A stretch of DNA of 32,958 bases from Verrucomicrobiota bacterium (GTDB lineage Bacteria > Verrucomicrobiota > Verrucomicrobiia > JABWAM01 > JAHFSZ01): NCBI GenBank assembly GCA_023265515.1, contig JAHFSZ010000006.1:7549-40506 (forward strand), written 5' to 3'. Of the stretch, positions 8,374-16,709 are shown piece by piece. Each line of letters begins with the position of its first letter. The stretch's first letter is position 1. Under the pieces are notes generated by a model, which was not told where the DNA came from, searched no databases, and worked only from the letters and a program-made list of their open reading frames with translations. The position numbers and the translations under genes were made by a program.

Positions 8374-9228
8374 CTAAAGCTCGACGAACTCGAGCTTGAA
8401 CTTTTCACGGATCATGCCGGCGGCGCGGCCACGCTCGAGGAACTCACGGATGGCGGCGCGACCTTTTTCGCCGTAGTCGAGCGTGTAGTCATTGACATAC
8501 ATCCGGACGAATTTTTTCGCGAGGACCAGGTCGAGGTCGCGTGCGTAGCGCATGACGCGGGGGATGGTTTCCTCGGTGTTGCGAAGGGCGTGGGTGATGC
8601 TTTGTTTGACGATGGCGGTGATTTTGCTGACAAGCTCGGGCCCGAGCGACTTTCGGATCACGTTGCCGCCGAGCGGGAGGGGCAAGCCGGTGTCCTCTTT
8701 CCACCAGGCGCCAAGATCAATAATGCGGTGAAGTTTCTCTTTTTCATAAGTGAGTTGGCCTTCGTGGATGATGAGGCCGGCTTGGACCTTGCCGGCGCGA
8801 ATGGCCCCAAAGATCTGATCAAAGGGGATGACGATGTGGTTGAACTCGCCCAGATAAAGCCGAAGTGCGAGAAACGCCGAGGTGAGCGTTCCGGGGACGG
8901 CGATCGTCATTCGGCGAAGGTCCTTGGGATCGCATGGCTCGGAGGCGACGACCATGGGGCCGTACCCATCGCCCATGCTGGCGCCGCATGGCATCAGAGC
9001 GTAGTTTGCTGCGACGCGCGGGTAGGCGTGGATCGAAACGGCGGAGACATCGAGCTCACCACGCATCGTCCGCTCGTTGAGCGTCTGAATGTCCTGGAGA
9101 ATGTGCCGGAACGACAGACCGCCGGTGTCAATCTGGTGTTGTGCGAGCGGATCGAACATGAACGCATCGTCCGGGTCGGGGCTGTGCCCCAGGGAAATTT
9201 CTCGTGTTTTTTGCGTCGTTTCGCTCAT
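8374..9228 (-). CDS. mqnD: 1,4-dihydroxy-6-naphthoate synthase-like protein (MqnD family, futalosine pathway)
   Basis: ISLGHSPDPDDAFMFDPLA near N-terminus, AVSIHAYPRVA, AGLIIHEGQLTYEKEKLHRIIDLGAWWKEDTGLPLPLGGNVI. Track start 9405 is probably too early; ATG at 9228 chosen. Confidence 0.85.
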   Translation of the reverse strand: MSETTQKTREISLGHSPDPDDAFMFDPLAQHQIDTGGLSFRHILQDIQTLNERTMRGELDVSAVSIHAYPRVAANYALMPCGASMGDGYGPMVVASEPCDPKDLRRMTIAVPGTLTSAFLALRLYLGEFNHIVIPFDQIFGAIRAGKVQAGLIIHEGQLTYEKEKLHRIIDLGAWWKEDTGLPLPLGGNVIRKSLGPELVSKITAIVKQSITHALRNTEETIPRVMRYARDLDLVLAKKFVRMYVNDYTLDYGEKGRAAIREFLERGRAAGMIREKFKLEFVEL

Positions 9229-9292
9229 GGTGGCCTTTACAACCAGGCGCGGGCAGATTACAAGTTCCGGATATTCAGAACAACCCCTGATC

Positions 9293-10384
9293 ATGAAAAA
9301 GCTTTCCGAAAACGCCCTCATGAAGGGAATTCCGCCGGAGGTGGTGGCCGACCTGGAAAAGAAGGCGAAACGGTTCGATTTTCCGGCAGGGTTGACACTT
9401 TTCAACGAAGGGGATGAGGGCAGCGTGGTCTACCTGCTTGAATCGGGAATCGTCCAGGTGCTCAAAAAATTTCAGTTGGACCGCATGGTTCTTCTTGAGG
9501 AGCTGAAGGAGGGGGATTTCCTTGGCGAACTGGCGCTGTTGGACCGGCAGGGGCGGTCCGCCACGGCGAAGGTGTCCACCCGCGTGACCGGCTGGAGCTT
9601 CGATGACACCATCCTCGACGCACTGCTCACCAAGGACAAGGACGTGGTCATTCACTTTTTGAGCACGCTGTCCGCCCGGATGCGCCAGGTGAATACAACC
9701 CTGATCCGACAGAAGGAGACGAGCGAGCGGGTGACGCTGCTCGGCAACATGGTTGGCGGAATCGTGCATGATTTGAAAAACCCGCTGGCTGCGATGCGGA
9801 TGTCAGCGGAGCTTTTGGGGATGAAGGCGCAGGACGAAAAGAGCAAGAAGGTGGCGGACCTTCTCCTCCAGCAGATCGACCGGCTGACGGCGATGATTCA
9901 TGAATTGCTGGAATTTGCGCGCGACCGGATCGAGTTGATGAAGGTTCTGGCGCGTTTGGATGACATCATCACGCAGAGCCATGACTTCTTCGCCGAAACA
10001 TGCCGCGCGGCGAACATTGCATTCGAGTTGAAGCTGAAGGCGCCGAGGAAAATTGAGATCGACCCGACCAAGCTTGGCCGCGTGGTCACCAACCTGATCA
10101 AAAACGCCATTCAGGCGCTGAAAGGGCGCAGTGAGGCAAAGATCGTCCTGGAGACGTCGCAGGGCGAGCAGGAAACAAGCATCGTCATCTCCGACAACGG
10201 ACCGGGGGTTCCTGAAACCATCCGGAACATGCTTTTCGAGCCGTTCGTGACCGCCGGCAAGAGGGACGGGACGGGGCTCGGACTTTCCATCGTCCGCAAG
10301 GTGGTCGAATCCCACGGCGGGAAGGTGACTTATCAGACGGAGACCGAAAAGGGCACGACTTTCCGGATCGTTCTGCCGGGATGA
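9293..10384 (+). CDS. Cyclic-nucleotide-binding-domain/sensor histidine kinase fusion
   Basis: N-terminal CNMP-type domain (LFNEGDEGSVVYLLESGIVQVLKK...GDFLGELALLDRQGRSATAKV); HisKA H-box GGIVHDLKNPLAAMR; HATPase NLIKNAIQAL, ISDNGPGVPE, GTGLGLSIVRKVVESHGG. Confidence 0.9.
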   Translation: MKKLSENALMKGIPPEVVADLEKKAKRFDFPAGLTLFNEGDEGSVVYLLESGIVQVLKKFQLDRMVLLEELKEGDFLGELALLDRQGRSATAKVSTRVTGWSFDDTILDALLTKDKDVVIHFLSTLSARMRQVNTTLIRQKETSERVTLLGNMVGGIVHDLKNPLAAMRMSAELLGMKAQDEKSKKVADLLLQQIDRLTAMIHELLEFARDRIELMKVLARLDDIITQSHDFFAETCRAANIAFELKLKAPRKIEIDPTKLGRVVTNLIKNAIQALKGRSEAKIVLETSQGEQETSIVISDNGPGVPETIRNMLFEPFVTAGKRDGTGLGLSIVRKVVESHGGKVTYQTETEKGTTFRIVLPG

Positions 10385-10406
10385 CGCCAAACCAGCGACG
10401 GAAGCA

Positions 10407-10856
10407 ATGAAGGCGAAGAACTGGATGATTTTGGGTGTTTGTCTTCTTCTGATCGGCGCGGCAATCGGAGGTTGGTTTGCGTTCCGCCAGCAGTTTTACG
10501 TCTTTCTGATCTATCATGGCAAAGGCAACTGGGCGAGCACCCGCCTGGCGAATCTTCCGGACGTCGACCTGGCGATGCTCGAAAAGCACCTGGAGAGCGA
10601 CAAATGGTTTGTCCGGTGCTCGGTGGTGAGGACGTTTCGGAAGATGGATGACCGGGAGCGGGTGCTCCCGATCCTCAAAAGGCAGGTGCCGCGCGAAAAG
10701 GACAGTTACTGCCTGTTGGAGCTGGCAGTCGCGCTGGGCAAGTTCAAGGCGCCAGACGAAGCCATGTCGATCATGCAAGGCTTGAGGGATGATCCGAAAG
10801 TGGGTTCGCAGGCCCGCGAGTTTCTCCAAAAATCCTCCTATCCGGCGGGGGACTGA
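10407..10856 (+). CDS. Single-TM, HEAT-like repeat protein
   Basis: TM helix WMILGVCLLLIGAAIGGWFAF, then helical repeats DKWFVRCSVVRTFRKMDDRERVLPILKRQ and LLELAVALGKFKAPDEAMSIMQGL. Confidence 0.6.
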   Translation: MKAKNWMILGVCLLLIGAAIGGWFAFRQQFYVFLIYHGKGNWASTRLANLPDVDLAMLEKHLESDKWFVRCSVVRTFRKMDDRERVLPILKRQVPREKDSYCLLELAVALGKFKAPDEAMSIMQGLRDDPKVGSQAREFLQKSSYPAGD

Positions 10857-10890
10857 CTCACCAGATTTGCCATCCGGTAACCCGTGGGGT

Positions 10891-12810
10891 ATGGACGCCT
10901 TGTTGAACACCGGACTCGAAAGACATGATCCGGAGTCGTGCCTCTCCTCCGGGATCGCCGCGCCGGCACCAGGGCCGATCGCCAGGATCGGCTCATCGCG
11001 CTGGGCGTATGCACTGATTGCCGCCCTCGCTTTTCTGACCTTCGCCAACTCGCTGGGAAATTTTTTCCTCATGGACGACTTCTGGCACCTGAACAAGATC
11101 GCAGGCATGGACGGCGGCGAGTGGTGGAAACCGTGGTCGTATTCCGCAAAGGACAATGACAGCTACTGGATGGCGATGCACAAGATCCGGGGGATTCAGG
11201 AATCGGGTTTCTTCTTCCGCCCGCTGGTGACGCTCCTCTTTGTGCTCACCGAAGCGCTGGGCGGAGGAGCTCCCTGGGTATCCCATTTGAGCAACATCCT
11301 CTTGCACGTGGCCACTTCGATGGTGTTCCTCGCGACCGCGCGGGCAATTTTTGGCAGAAATCTGGCCTCGTTTGGCGCGGCAATGATTTTTGCGGCCCAC
11401 CCGGCTCATTGCGAGAGCGTCCAGTGGATTGCGGCCAACGCCGACCTGCTGGCAGGCCTGTTTATCGCGATTGCCTTCTATGGCCACGTCCGCGCCCGCT
11501 CGGACGGTGTGACCGGAAGCTGGCGCTGGGTGGCGCTGGCTGCGGGCGGATTGATTCTCGCGCTTTGCTCCAAGGAGATGGCGATCATGTTTCCCACGGT
11601 GGCGTTTTTTTACGACCTGATGTTCTATCGCCGGGCGCAGAATTCAGAACCCACTCGCCTCGCCGGTGAAGCCTGGTGGGGAACCCGGAACTCAGAAGCC
11701 TCTCTACGCTCCACGCTCCACGCTCCACGCTTTTACGGCGTGCTGGCGGTCTACGCCGTCATCTCGCTGGTTTATCTCGGCTACCACGCCCGGGTGATCA
11801 GCGGCGTGGTGGAGCTGAATGCGGGCGGCAATTATATGGCTGACTGGCGCCAGCCGGGCTTTTTCAGCGCAATCGCGGTCAACCTGGCGACTTACCTTTG
11901 GCACTTTTGGACATTCTTTCCGCTCATGCCTCTCGATACCCGCGAGGCATGGGGCGACGCGCCGTGGCTCGTGCTGCCCGTATGGGGCGCCCTGATTGCG
12001 TTTTATATCGGGCTTGGGCGGAAATTCACTGACAAGAAACGCTATCATTTCTTCTGGTTGTGGCAGGTGCTGACGGTCCTGCCCGCTCTGCCGATCCTGA
12101 TGTCGCAGCGGGTGCTTTACATCCCGTCGATCGGATTTTGCCTGCTCGTCGGTCTGATGCTGAAGGAGCACTGGATGCCCTGTTTCGAGAAGCGGGCACG
12201 CGGGTGGCAGCTCTTCCCGGCGGCTGTCGCCCTCTGTTTTCTTACGACGTTCGCAATGAACACGATGTGGAGCCGGCCGTCGCTGATGATTCGCGACCAG
12301 ATCGCCCAGATCAAGAGGGCGCTGCCAAGCACGGAGCCGGGCGCGCGGATTTATCTGATCGACATCTGGCCTCCTTCGTACGGAATCGAGGAAGGCCTGC
12401 GGCGAAGCTATGGCGACCGGAGCCTCGACATTCAGGTTTTGAGTTTCAGCCCGAAGATTCTCGACACCGCCGATCCGGCGTGGGATCGGCCGCTCGAGCG
12501 GCTGTTCGCTGCGTTCTTTCCCGAAGCATGCGGCCCGCTGGTGACACACCACCGGCTGGATGGTGCAGGGCGCCTTCATTTGGAACTTTCAGACGCGGTT
12601 TATTTCCATGGGCTGGTCGAGGGGCTTTTGCCGGTTGAGCCGCGGCTGGGAAACGAGCTCGCGGAAGTCCAAAACGGTCCGTTTCGCGTAATTTTGGGTG
12701 TGAACGAGGCGGGGGGCGTCAACCGGATGGATTTTTCTTTTGCCGAGGACGGCCGAAAATCCTATTTTCTTGTCTTTGAAAATGGCCGTTACAAACGCAT
12801 TCCTGAGTGA
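10891..12810 (+). CDS. Polytopic membrane glycosyltransferase-like protein (PMT/TMTC-like N-terminal region)
   Basis: Multiple TM segments; FFLMDDFWHLNKI, HLSNILLHVATSMVFL, FAAHPAHCESVQWIAANADLLAGLFIAIAF resemble TMTC/PMT-type proteins. Start ATG 10891 lies past the upstream stop. Confidence 0.68.
   Translation: MDALLNTGLERHDPESCLSSGIAAPAPGPIARIGSSRWAYALIAALAFLTFANSLGNFFLMDDFWHLNKIAGMDGGEWWKPWSYSAKDNDSYWMAMHKIRGIQESGFFFRPLVTLLFVLTEALGGGAPWVSHLSNILLHVATSMVFLATARAIFGRNLASFGAAMIFAAHPAHCESVQWIAANADLLAGLFIAIAFYGHVRARSDGVTGSWRWVALAAGGLILALCSKEMAIMFPTVAFFYDLMFYRRAQNSEPTRLAGEAWWGTRNSEASLRSTLHAPRFYGVLAVYAVISLVYLGYHARVISGVVELNAGGNYMADWRQPGFFSAIAVNLATYLWHFWTFFPLMPLDTREAWGDAPWLVLPVWGALIAFYIGLGRKFTDKKRYHFFWLWQVLTVLPALPILMSQRVLYIPSIGFCLLVGLMLKEHWMPCFEKRARGWQLFPAAVALCFLTTFAMNTMWSRPSLMIRDQIAQIKRALPSTEPGARIYLIDIWPPSYGIEEGLRRSYGDRSLDIQVLSFSPKILDTADPAWDRPLERLFAAFFPEACGPLVTHHRLDGAGRLHLELSDAVYFHGLVEGLLPVEPRLGNELAEVQNGPFRVILGVNEAGGVNRMDFSFAEDGRKSYFLVFENGRYKRIPE
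11638..11700. repeat. Degenerate heptamers CAGAATT CAGAACC ... GGAACCC GGAACTC AGAAGCC
   Basis: Read directly; inside the 10891-12810 CDS, next to the CCACGCT array. Confidence 0.65.
11704..11731. repeat. Heptameric tandem repeat: CTACGCT CCACGCT CCACGCT CCACGCT
   Basis: Three perfect and one near-perfect unit, in-frame in the CDS, encoding SLRSTLHAPRF. Confidence 0.95.
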
Positions 12811-13732
12811 TTCGACGTTTTCCAAGCGGCATGTGGTCTTCAATGCCGACGATTTCGGTTATTCCAGCAACATCAACCAGGCCGTCCAGATCGCGCATGG
12901 CGGCGGTCTGCTAAAGAGCGCCAGTCTGATGGCGACAGGAAACGCCTTCGACGAGGCCGTTTCAATGGCGATGACGCTGGAGGACTTCCAGGTGGGCGTC
13001 CATCTCTGCGCCACGCAGACGCGCTCATGCCTGCCAGGACGCCATCTTCCCGGCTTGATGGGATCTGATGGGTATTTTCGCCACGGTTTGGCCGAGATCG
13101 GTTTTCGGCTGTTGTTTGCCAGGCGGTATGTGCTCGAGATCGTTCGGGAATGGCGGGCCCAAATCGAGAGAATCCTCGGCGCCGGCCTTCGCCCCGATCA
13201 CCTCAACAGCCACCAGCACCTGCATATGCATCCGGCGCTCTTCGGCCGGGTGCTCGACCTGGCGGAGGAATACAAGATCCCGCTGGTACGGATGCCTCAT
13301 ACGAACTTCCAACTCAACGCGCGGCTCGACCGCAGCCGTCTTGTTTCCAAGTTCCTGAAGGCGGCGGTGTTCAATGGACTGCGGGGCTGCTGCCTTGCTT
13401 TTCACGAGGTGGATCGCCCGAGTGTCCATCTGGCGGACCACACGTACGGCCTTTTGCAGATCGGAAAGAGCGATGAGGCCTACCTCGCGAAGTTGTTGCC
13501 GTGGCTTCCGGAGGGCTGCTCCGAAATTTACATCCATCCCGGACTCCGGCCGGAGCCTTGTTCGCCGCACATTCGCCGCGACGTCGAGCTGGCCGCGCTC
13601 CTTTCACCGCGTCTGTGCGAGATGGTGGAGAACGAACAGCTGGTGGTTACCACGTTCCGGCAGTGGGTCGATTCTTTTGAAGCTGAAACGGAGTTGCCTT
13701 CAACGATTGAGTCGATGGCGGTCCGCAGCTGA
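12782..13732 (+). CDS. ChbG/HpnK (YdjC-like) carbohydrate deacetylase family protein
   Basis: RHVVFNADDFGYSSNINQAV, VGVHLCATQT, DHLNSHQHLHMHP metal-binding motif, EIYIHPGL. ATG at 12782 overlaps the preceding CDS end. Confidence 0.86.
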   Translation: MAVTNAFLSDSTFSKRHVVFNADDFGYSSNINQAVQIAHGGGLLKSASLMATGNAFDEAVSMAMTLEDFQVGVHLCATQTRSCLPGRHLPGLMGSDGYFRHGLAEIGFRLLFARRYVLEIVREWRAQIERILGAGLRPDHLNSHQHLHMHPALFGRVLDLAEEYKIPLVRMPHTNFQLNARLDRSRLVSKFLKAAVFNGLRGCCLAFHEVDRPSVHLADHTYGLLQIGKSDEAYLAKLLPWLPEGCSEIYIHPGLRPEPCSPHIRRDVELAALLSPRLCEMVENEQLVVTTFRQWVDSFEAETELPSTIESMAVRS

Positions 13733-13747
13733 CCATCCTGGCACGGT

Positions 13748-15517
13748 GTGAACAGGATTCGCATTCTTACCGAGGCCGTGGCCAACAAGATTGCCGCCGG
13801 CGAGGTGGTGGAGCGGCCCGCCTCTGCATGCAAGGAGCTGATCGAAAACTCCATTGACGCCGGCGGCGCTCATATCCGCATCGACGTGCGCGGCGGCGGC
13901 CGCACCCTGATCCGCGTCACCGACAACGGCTGCGGCATGAGCCGGGACGACGCACTTCTCTGCTTCGAGCGCCACGCCACCAGCAAGATCAAGACCGCCG
14001 TCGATATTGAAGAGATACGGACGCTTGGATTTCGGGGCGAGGCGATCCCGAGCCTCGCGGCTGTCTCGCGCTTCAGGCTCCTGACGCGCGAGCCCAATGC
14101 TCTCGAGGGGACGGAAATTGAGGCCGACGGCGGAAAAATCCGCTCCGTCCGCGCCGCGGGATGCCCGGCCGGAACCCAGATCGAAATGCGGCAGCTCTTT
14201 TTTAACGTTCCCGCTCGGAAAAAATTCCTGAAAAGCGAACAGACGGAGCTGGCCCGCATCCACCAGCTCGGGATTCTTTATGCTCTTGCTCATCCGCGGA
14301 TTCAGTTTTCTTTGCGCCACCACGAGCGGGTGCTGTTGGAGGCGCCTCCGGCAGAAAAACTGCGCGAAAGGGTGCGCTCTCTCTTCGGTGGCGAGATCCT
14401 GTCGCAACTGGTGCCGGTCGAGCACGAGGGACATGGCATTCGTGTCGTCGGCCTCACCGCGAAACCCGGATTTGTACGAAGCAACCGGCGTGAGGTGCAT
14501 TTTTTTGTCAACCAGCGCCCGGTCGAAAGCCGCGCGGTCTACTACGGCCTCCTGGAAGGATATCACAACGCGCTGATGAAGGGAAAATTTCCCGTCACGC
14601 TGCTCTTTGTCGAGATCGATCCCGCGGGAGTCGACGTGAACATCCATCCGGCCAAGCGCGAAGTCCGTTTCCGCGACGAAGCCTCCGTCCAGGCTGGAGT
14701 TGCGCAAGCCGTGCGCGAGGCGCTTGGAAAAGGGGAGGGCCGTCCGGTGGCTGTCTCGGCGGGAACCCCGATTCTGATGCCGGATCGCTCCTATGTTTCA
14801 ACTGGTGTCCAAGAAGAAGTTCTCGTTCGGGAGTCGCTTTCCCTGAGTCTTGACTCGGCGACACGGCGACACGGCGACACGGCGACAGCTGCGCAGACCG
14901 GACCCATGGCGGCTTTGGACCTTGGACATGGGACCTTGGACATCGGTGTGATCCACGGCATCGTCGGCCGGCTTTATATCCTGGCCGAAAACCGCGGCGG
15001 CCTCGTGATCATCGACCAACATGCCGCGCACGAGCGAATTCTCTACGAGCGACTCCTTGACCAGCTCGCCAAGAAAGCTGCGCCGTCGCAGAAGCTGTTG
15101 GCAGCCAGGAGCGTCGAGTTAACTCCGGCTGATTTCCAATTTTTGAAGGAGCAGATTCCTCTTCTCGAACGCATGGGTTTCGGCGTTTCGGAGTTCGGGA
15201 AAAACGCCCTGATGGTCGACGCACTGCCGCCCCATCTGCCGCCGGAAAACCTCGGATCACTTTTCCGTTGTATCGCCGACGCGCTCCAGGACGCGGGACG
15301 GGGAGTGAACCGCGAACGGTTCCGCGAAGACGTCATTGCCAAGACGGTTTGCCGTGCGGCGGTCAAGGCGAACGATCCGCTGAAGATCAAGGAAGCCGAG
15401 AGCCTGCTTCGAGATTTGCTCGAGTGCCGCCAGCCCTATTGCTGTCCCCACGGGCGCCCCACGATGATCCAGATTACCAAGGAGGAGCTTGAGAAAAAAT
15501 TTGGAAGACGGGCTTAG
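13748..15517 (+). CDS. mutL: DNA mismatch repair protein MutL, GTG start, predicted endonuclease-competent
   Basis: NKIAAGEVVERPASACKELIENSIDAGG, DNGCGM, GFRGEAIPSLAAVSRF; C-terminal DQHAAHERILYE fits DQHA(X)2E(X)4E; CCPHGRPT Zn-site motif. Confidence 0.96.
   Translation: MNRIRILTEAVANKIAAGEVVERPASACKELIENSIDAGGAHIRIDVRGGGRTLIRVTDNGCGMSRDDALLCFERHATSKIKTAVDIEEIRTLGFRGEAIPSLAAVSRFRLLTREPNALEGTEIEADGGKIRSVRAAGCPAGTQIEMRQLFFNVPARKKFLKSEQTELARIHQLGILYALAHPRIQFSLRHHERVLLEAPPAEKLRERVRSLFGGEILSQLVPVEHEGHGIRVVGLTAKPGFVRSNRREVHFFVNQRPVESRAVYYGLLEGYHNALMKGKFPVTLLFVEIDPAGVDVNIHPAKREVRFRDEASVQAGVAQAVREALGKGEGRPVAVSAGTPILMPDRSYVSTGVQEEVLVRESLSLSLDSATRRHGDTATAAQTGPMAALDLGHGTLDIGVIHGIVGRLYILAENRGGLVIIDQHAAHERILYERLLDQLAKKAAPSQKLLAARSVELTPADFQFLKEQIPLLERMGFGVSEFGKNALMVDALPPHLPPENLGSLFRCIADALQDAGRGVNRERFREDVIAKTVCRAAVKANDPLKIKEAESLLRDLLECRQPYCCPHGRPTMIQITKEELEKKFGRRA
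14856..14887. repeat. Perfect octameric tandem repeat, 4 x CGGCGACA
   Basis: Read directly, inside the mutL linker; encodes SATRRHGDTAT. Confidence 0.97.
14915..14942. repeat. Heptameric tandem repeat: TTGGACC TTGGACA TGGGACC TTGGACA
   Basis: Read directly, inside the mutL linker 27 bp after the octamer array. Confidence 0.92.
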
Positions 15518-15684
15518 ACAGCCTTGTTTATGGGCATTTTGTGGTTTTTGGCCTTGGGGGGGTGCTTCAGGGTGTCAAGGCGGGTTGAATATCGCTTGCG
15601 AATTGGACGTTTAAGACCCATATGCTAGCCTGGACGGTTTGATAAACTCCTGAATTTGAACGAGATCCAGCGTAAGTTAAGCAG

Positions 15685-16596
15685 ATGGAAAGGCTTGTCC
15701 GCCTCTTTAATCACAACCTGCCGATATCACGGCGCCATTTCTTTCAAACGGTCGGCCGGGCGGTCGGCGTCTCGGCCATCGGGGCCATGGCCAGCGGGAC
15801 CTATGCCTACGCGGTCGAGCCGAGGTGGCTGGAGACCAACCGCCACACCGTCACGCTGGCTAAGTTGCCGCCTGCCTTTGCGGGGACGCGCATCGTCCAA
15901 CTGAGCGACCTGCATCACAGCGAATACCTTGGCCGCCAATATCTTGAAGAAGTGTTTGATGCCGCGATGGCCGAGAAGCCCGACCTGATCCTGCTCACGG
16001 GCGACTTCATCACCGGTTTCCATGGCAATGTGAAAGCCTACCGGAACCGGACCGGCGACTTTTTCCTCCGCGAGCTCTCCGACATGCTCCGAAAAGTGAA
16101 AGCGCCTCTCGGCGTTTGGGGATGCCCGGGCAATCACGACTTCTGGTACGGGTTCTCGGCGGTGAGCCGGTTCCTTCGGCAGAGCGGAGTTCGAGTTTTG
16201 CGCGACGAGCATGTCCGGCTGAACCGGCAGAACCAGCAACTGTTGTTGATCGGACTGACTGATCTCTGGTCGGAGCCGATTCGCTGGCGTCGCGCTTTGC
16301 GGCACACCAGCCGTAAGGACTGCCGCCTTGTCATGATGCACAACCCGGATTCCTTCAGCCAGACCGTGAGGTTCGAGCTGGATTTCGTCATGTGCGGGCA
16401 CACACACGGCGGGCAGATCAGCCTGCCGTTCATCGGGCCGCCGATCCTGCCGATCGCCAACCGTGCTTTCATCCAGGGCTGGTTTCGTGAAGGGGACACC
16501 CAGATGTATGTGAACCGGGGCATTGGCGTGATTGGCCTGCCGATCCGCTTCAATGCGCGTCCCGAGATCGCCGTCTTCGATCTGCAGCGGGCTTGA
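15685..16596 (+). CDS. Metallophosphoesterase with Tat-like signal (YaeI/YkuE-like)
   Basis: SRRHFFQTVGRAVGVSAIGAMASG Tat-like motif; LSDLHHSEY, LLTGDFI, CPGNHDFW, MHNPDSF, CGHTHGGQI metallophosphoesterase motifs. Confidence 0.9.
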   Translation: MERLVRLFNHNLPISRRHFFQTVGRAVGVSAIGAMASGTYAYAVEPRWLETNRHTVTLAKLPPAFAGTRIVQLSDLHHSEYLGRQYLEEVFDAAMAEKPDLILLTGDFITGFHGNVKAYRNRTGDFFLRELSDMLRKVKAPLGVWGCPGNHDFWYGFSAVSRFLRQSGVRVLRDEHVRLNRQNQQLLLIGLTDLWSEPIRWRRALRHTSRKDCRLVMMHNPDSFSQTVRFELDFVMCGHTHGGQISLPFIGPPILPIANRAFIQGWFREGDTQMYVNRGIGVIGLPIRFNARPEIAVFDLQRA

Positions 16597-16709
16597 ACGT
16601 CGCTCCAGCGCTGAAGCATCCGCTCCCACGTGCCACGCGAGCAACGATGCTCCTGCAAAGCTTTCCGTGCTTGCCGCCGTTGTTGCTCCGGGTTAACAGT
16701 TCAGCAGCC

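Noticed and set aside
13700-14707. 335-aa minus-strand ORF antisense to mutL
   Set aside because: mutL motifs are unambiguous on the plus strand; the reverse frame is a shadow.
7062-14942. Tandem micro-repeats as CRISPR arrays
   Set aside because: Units are 7-8 bp and contiguous without unique spacers, with no cas genes nearby.
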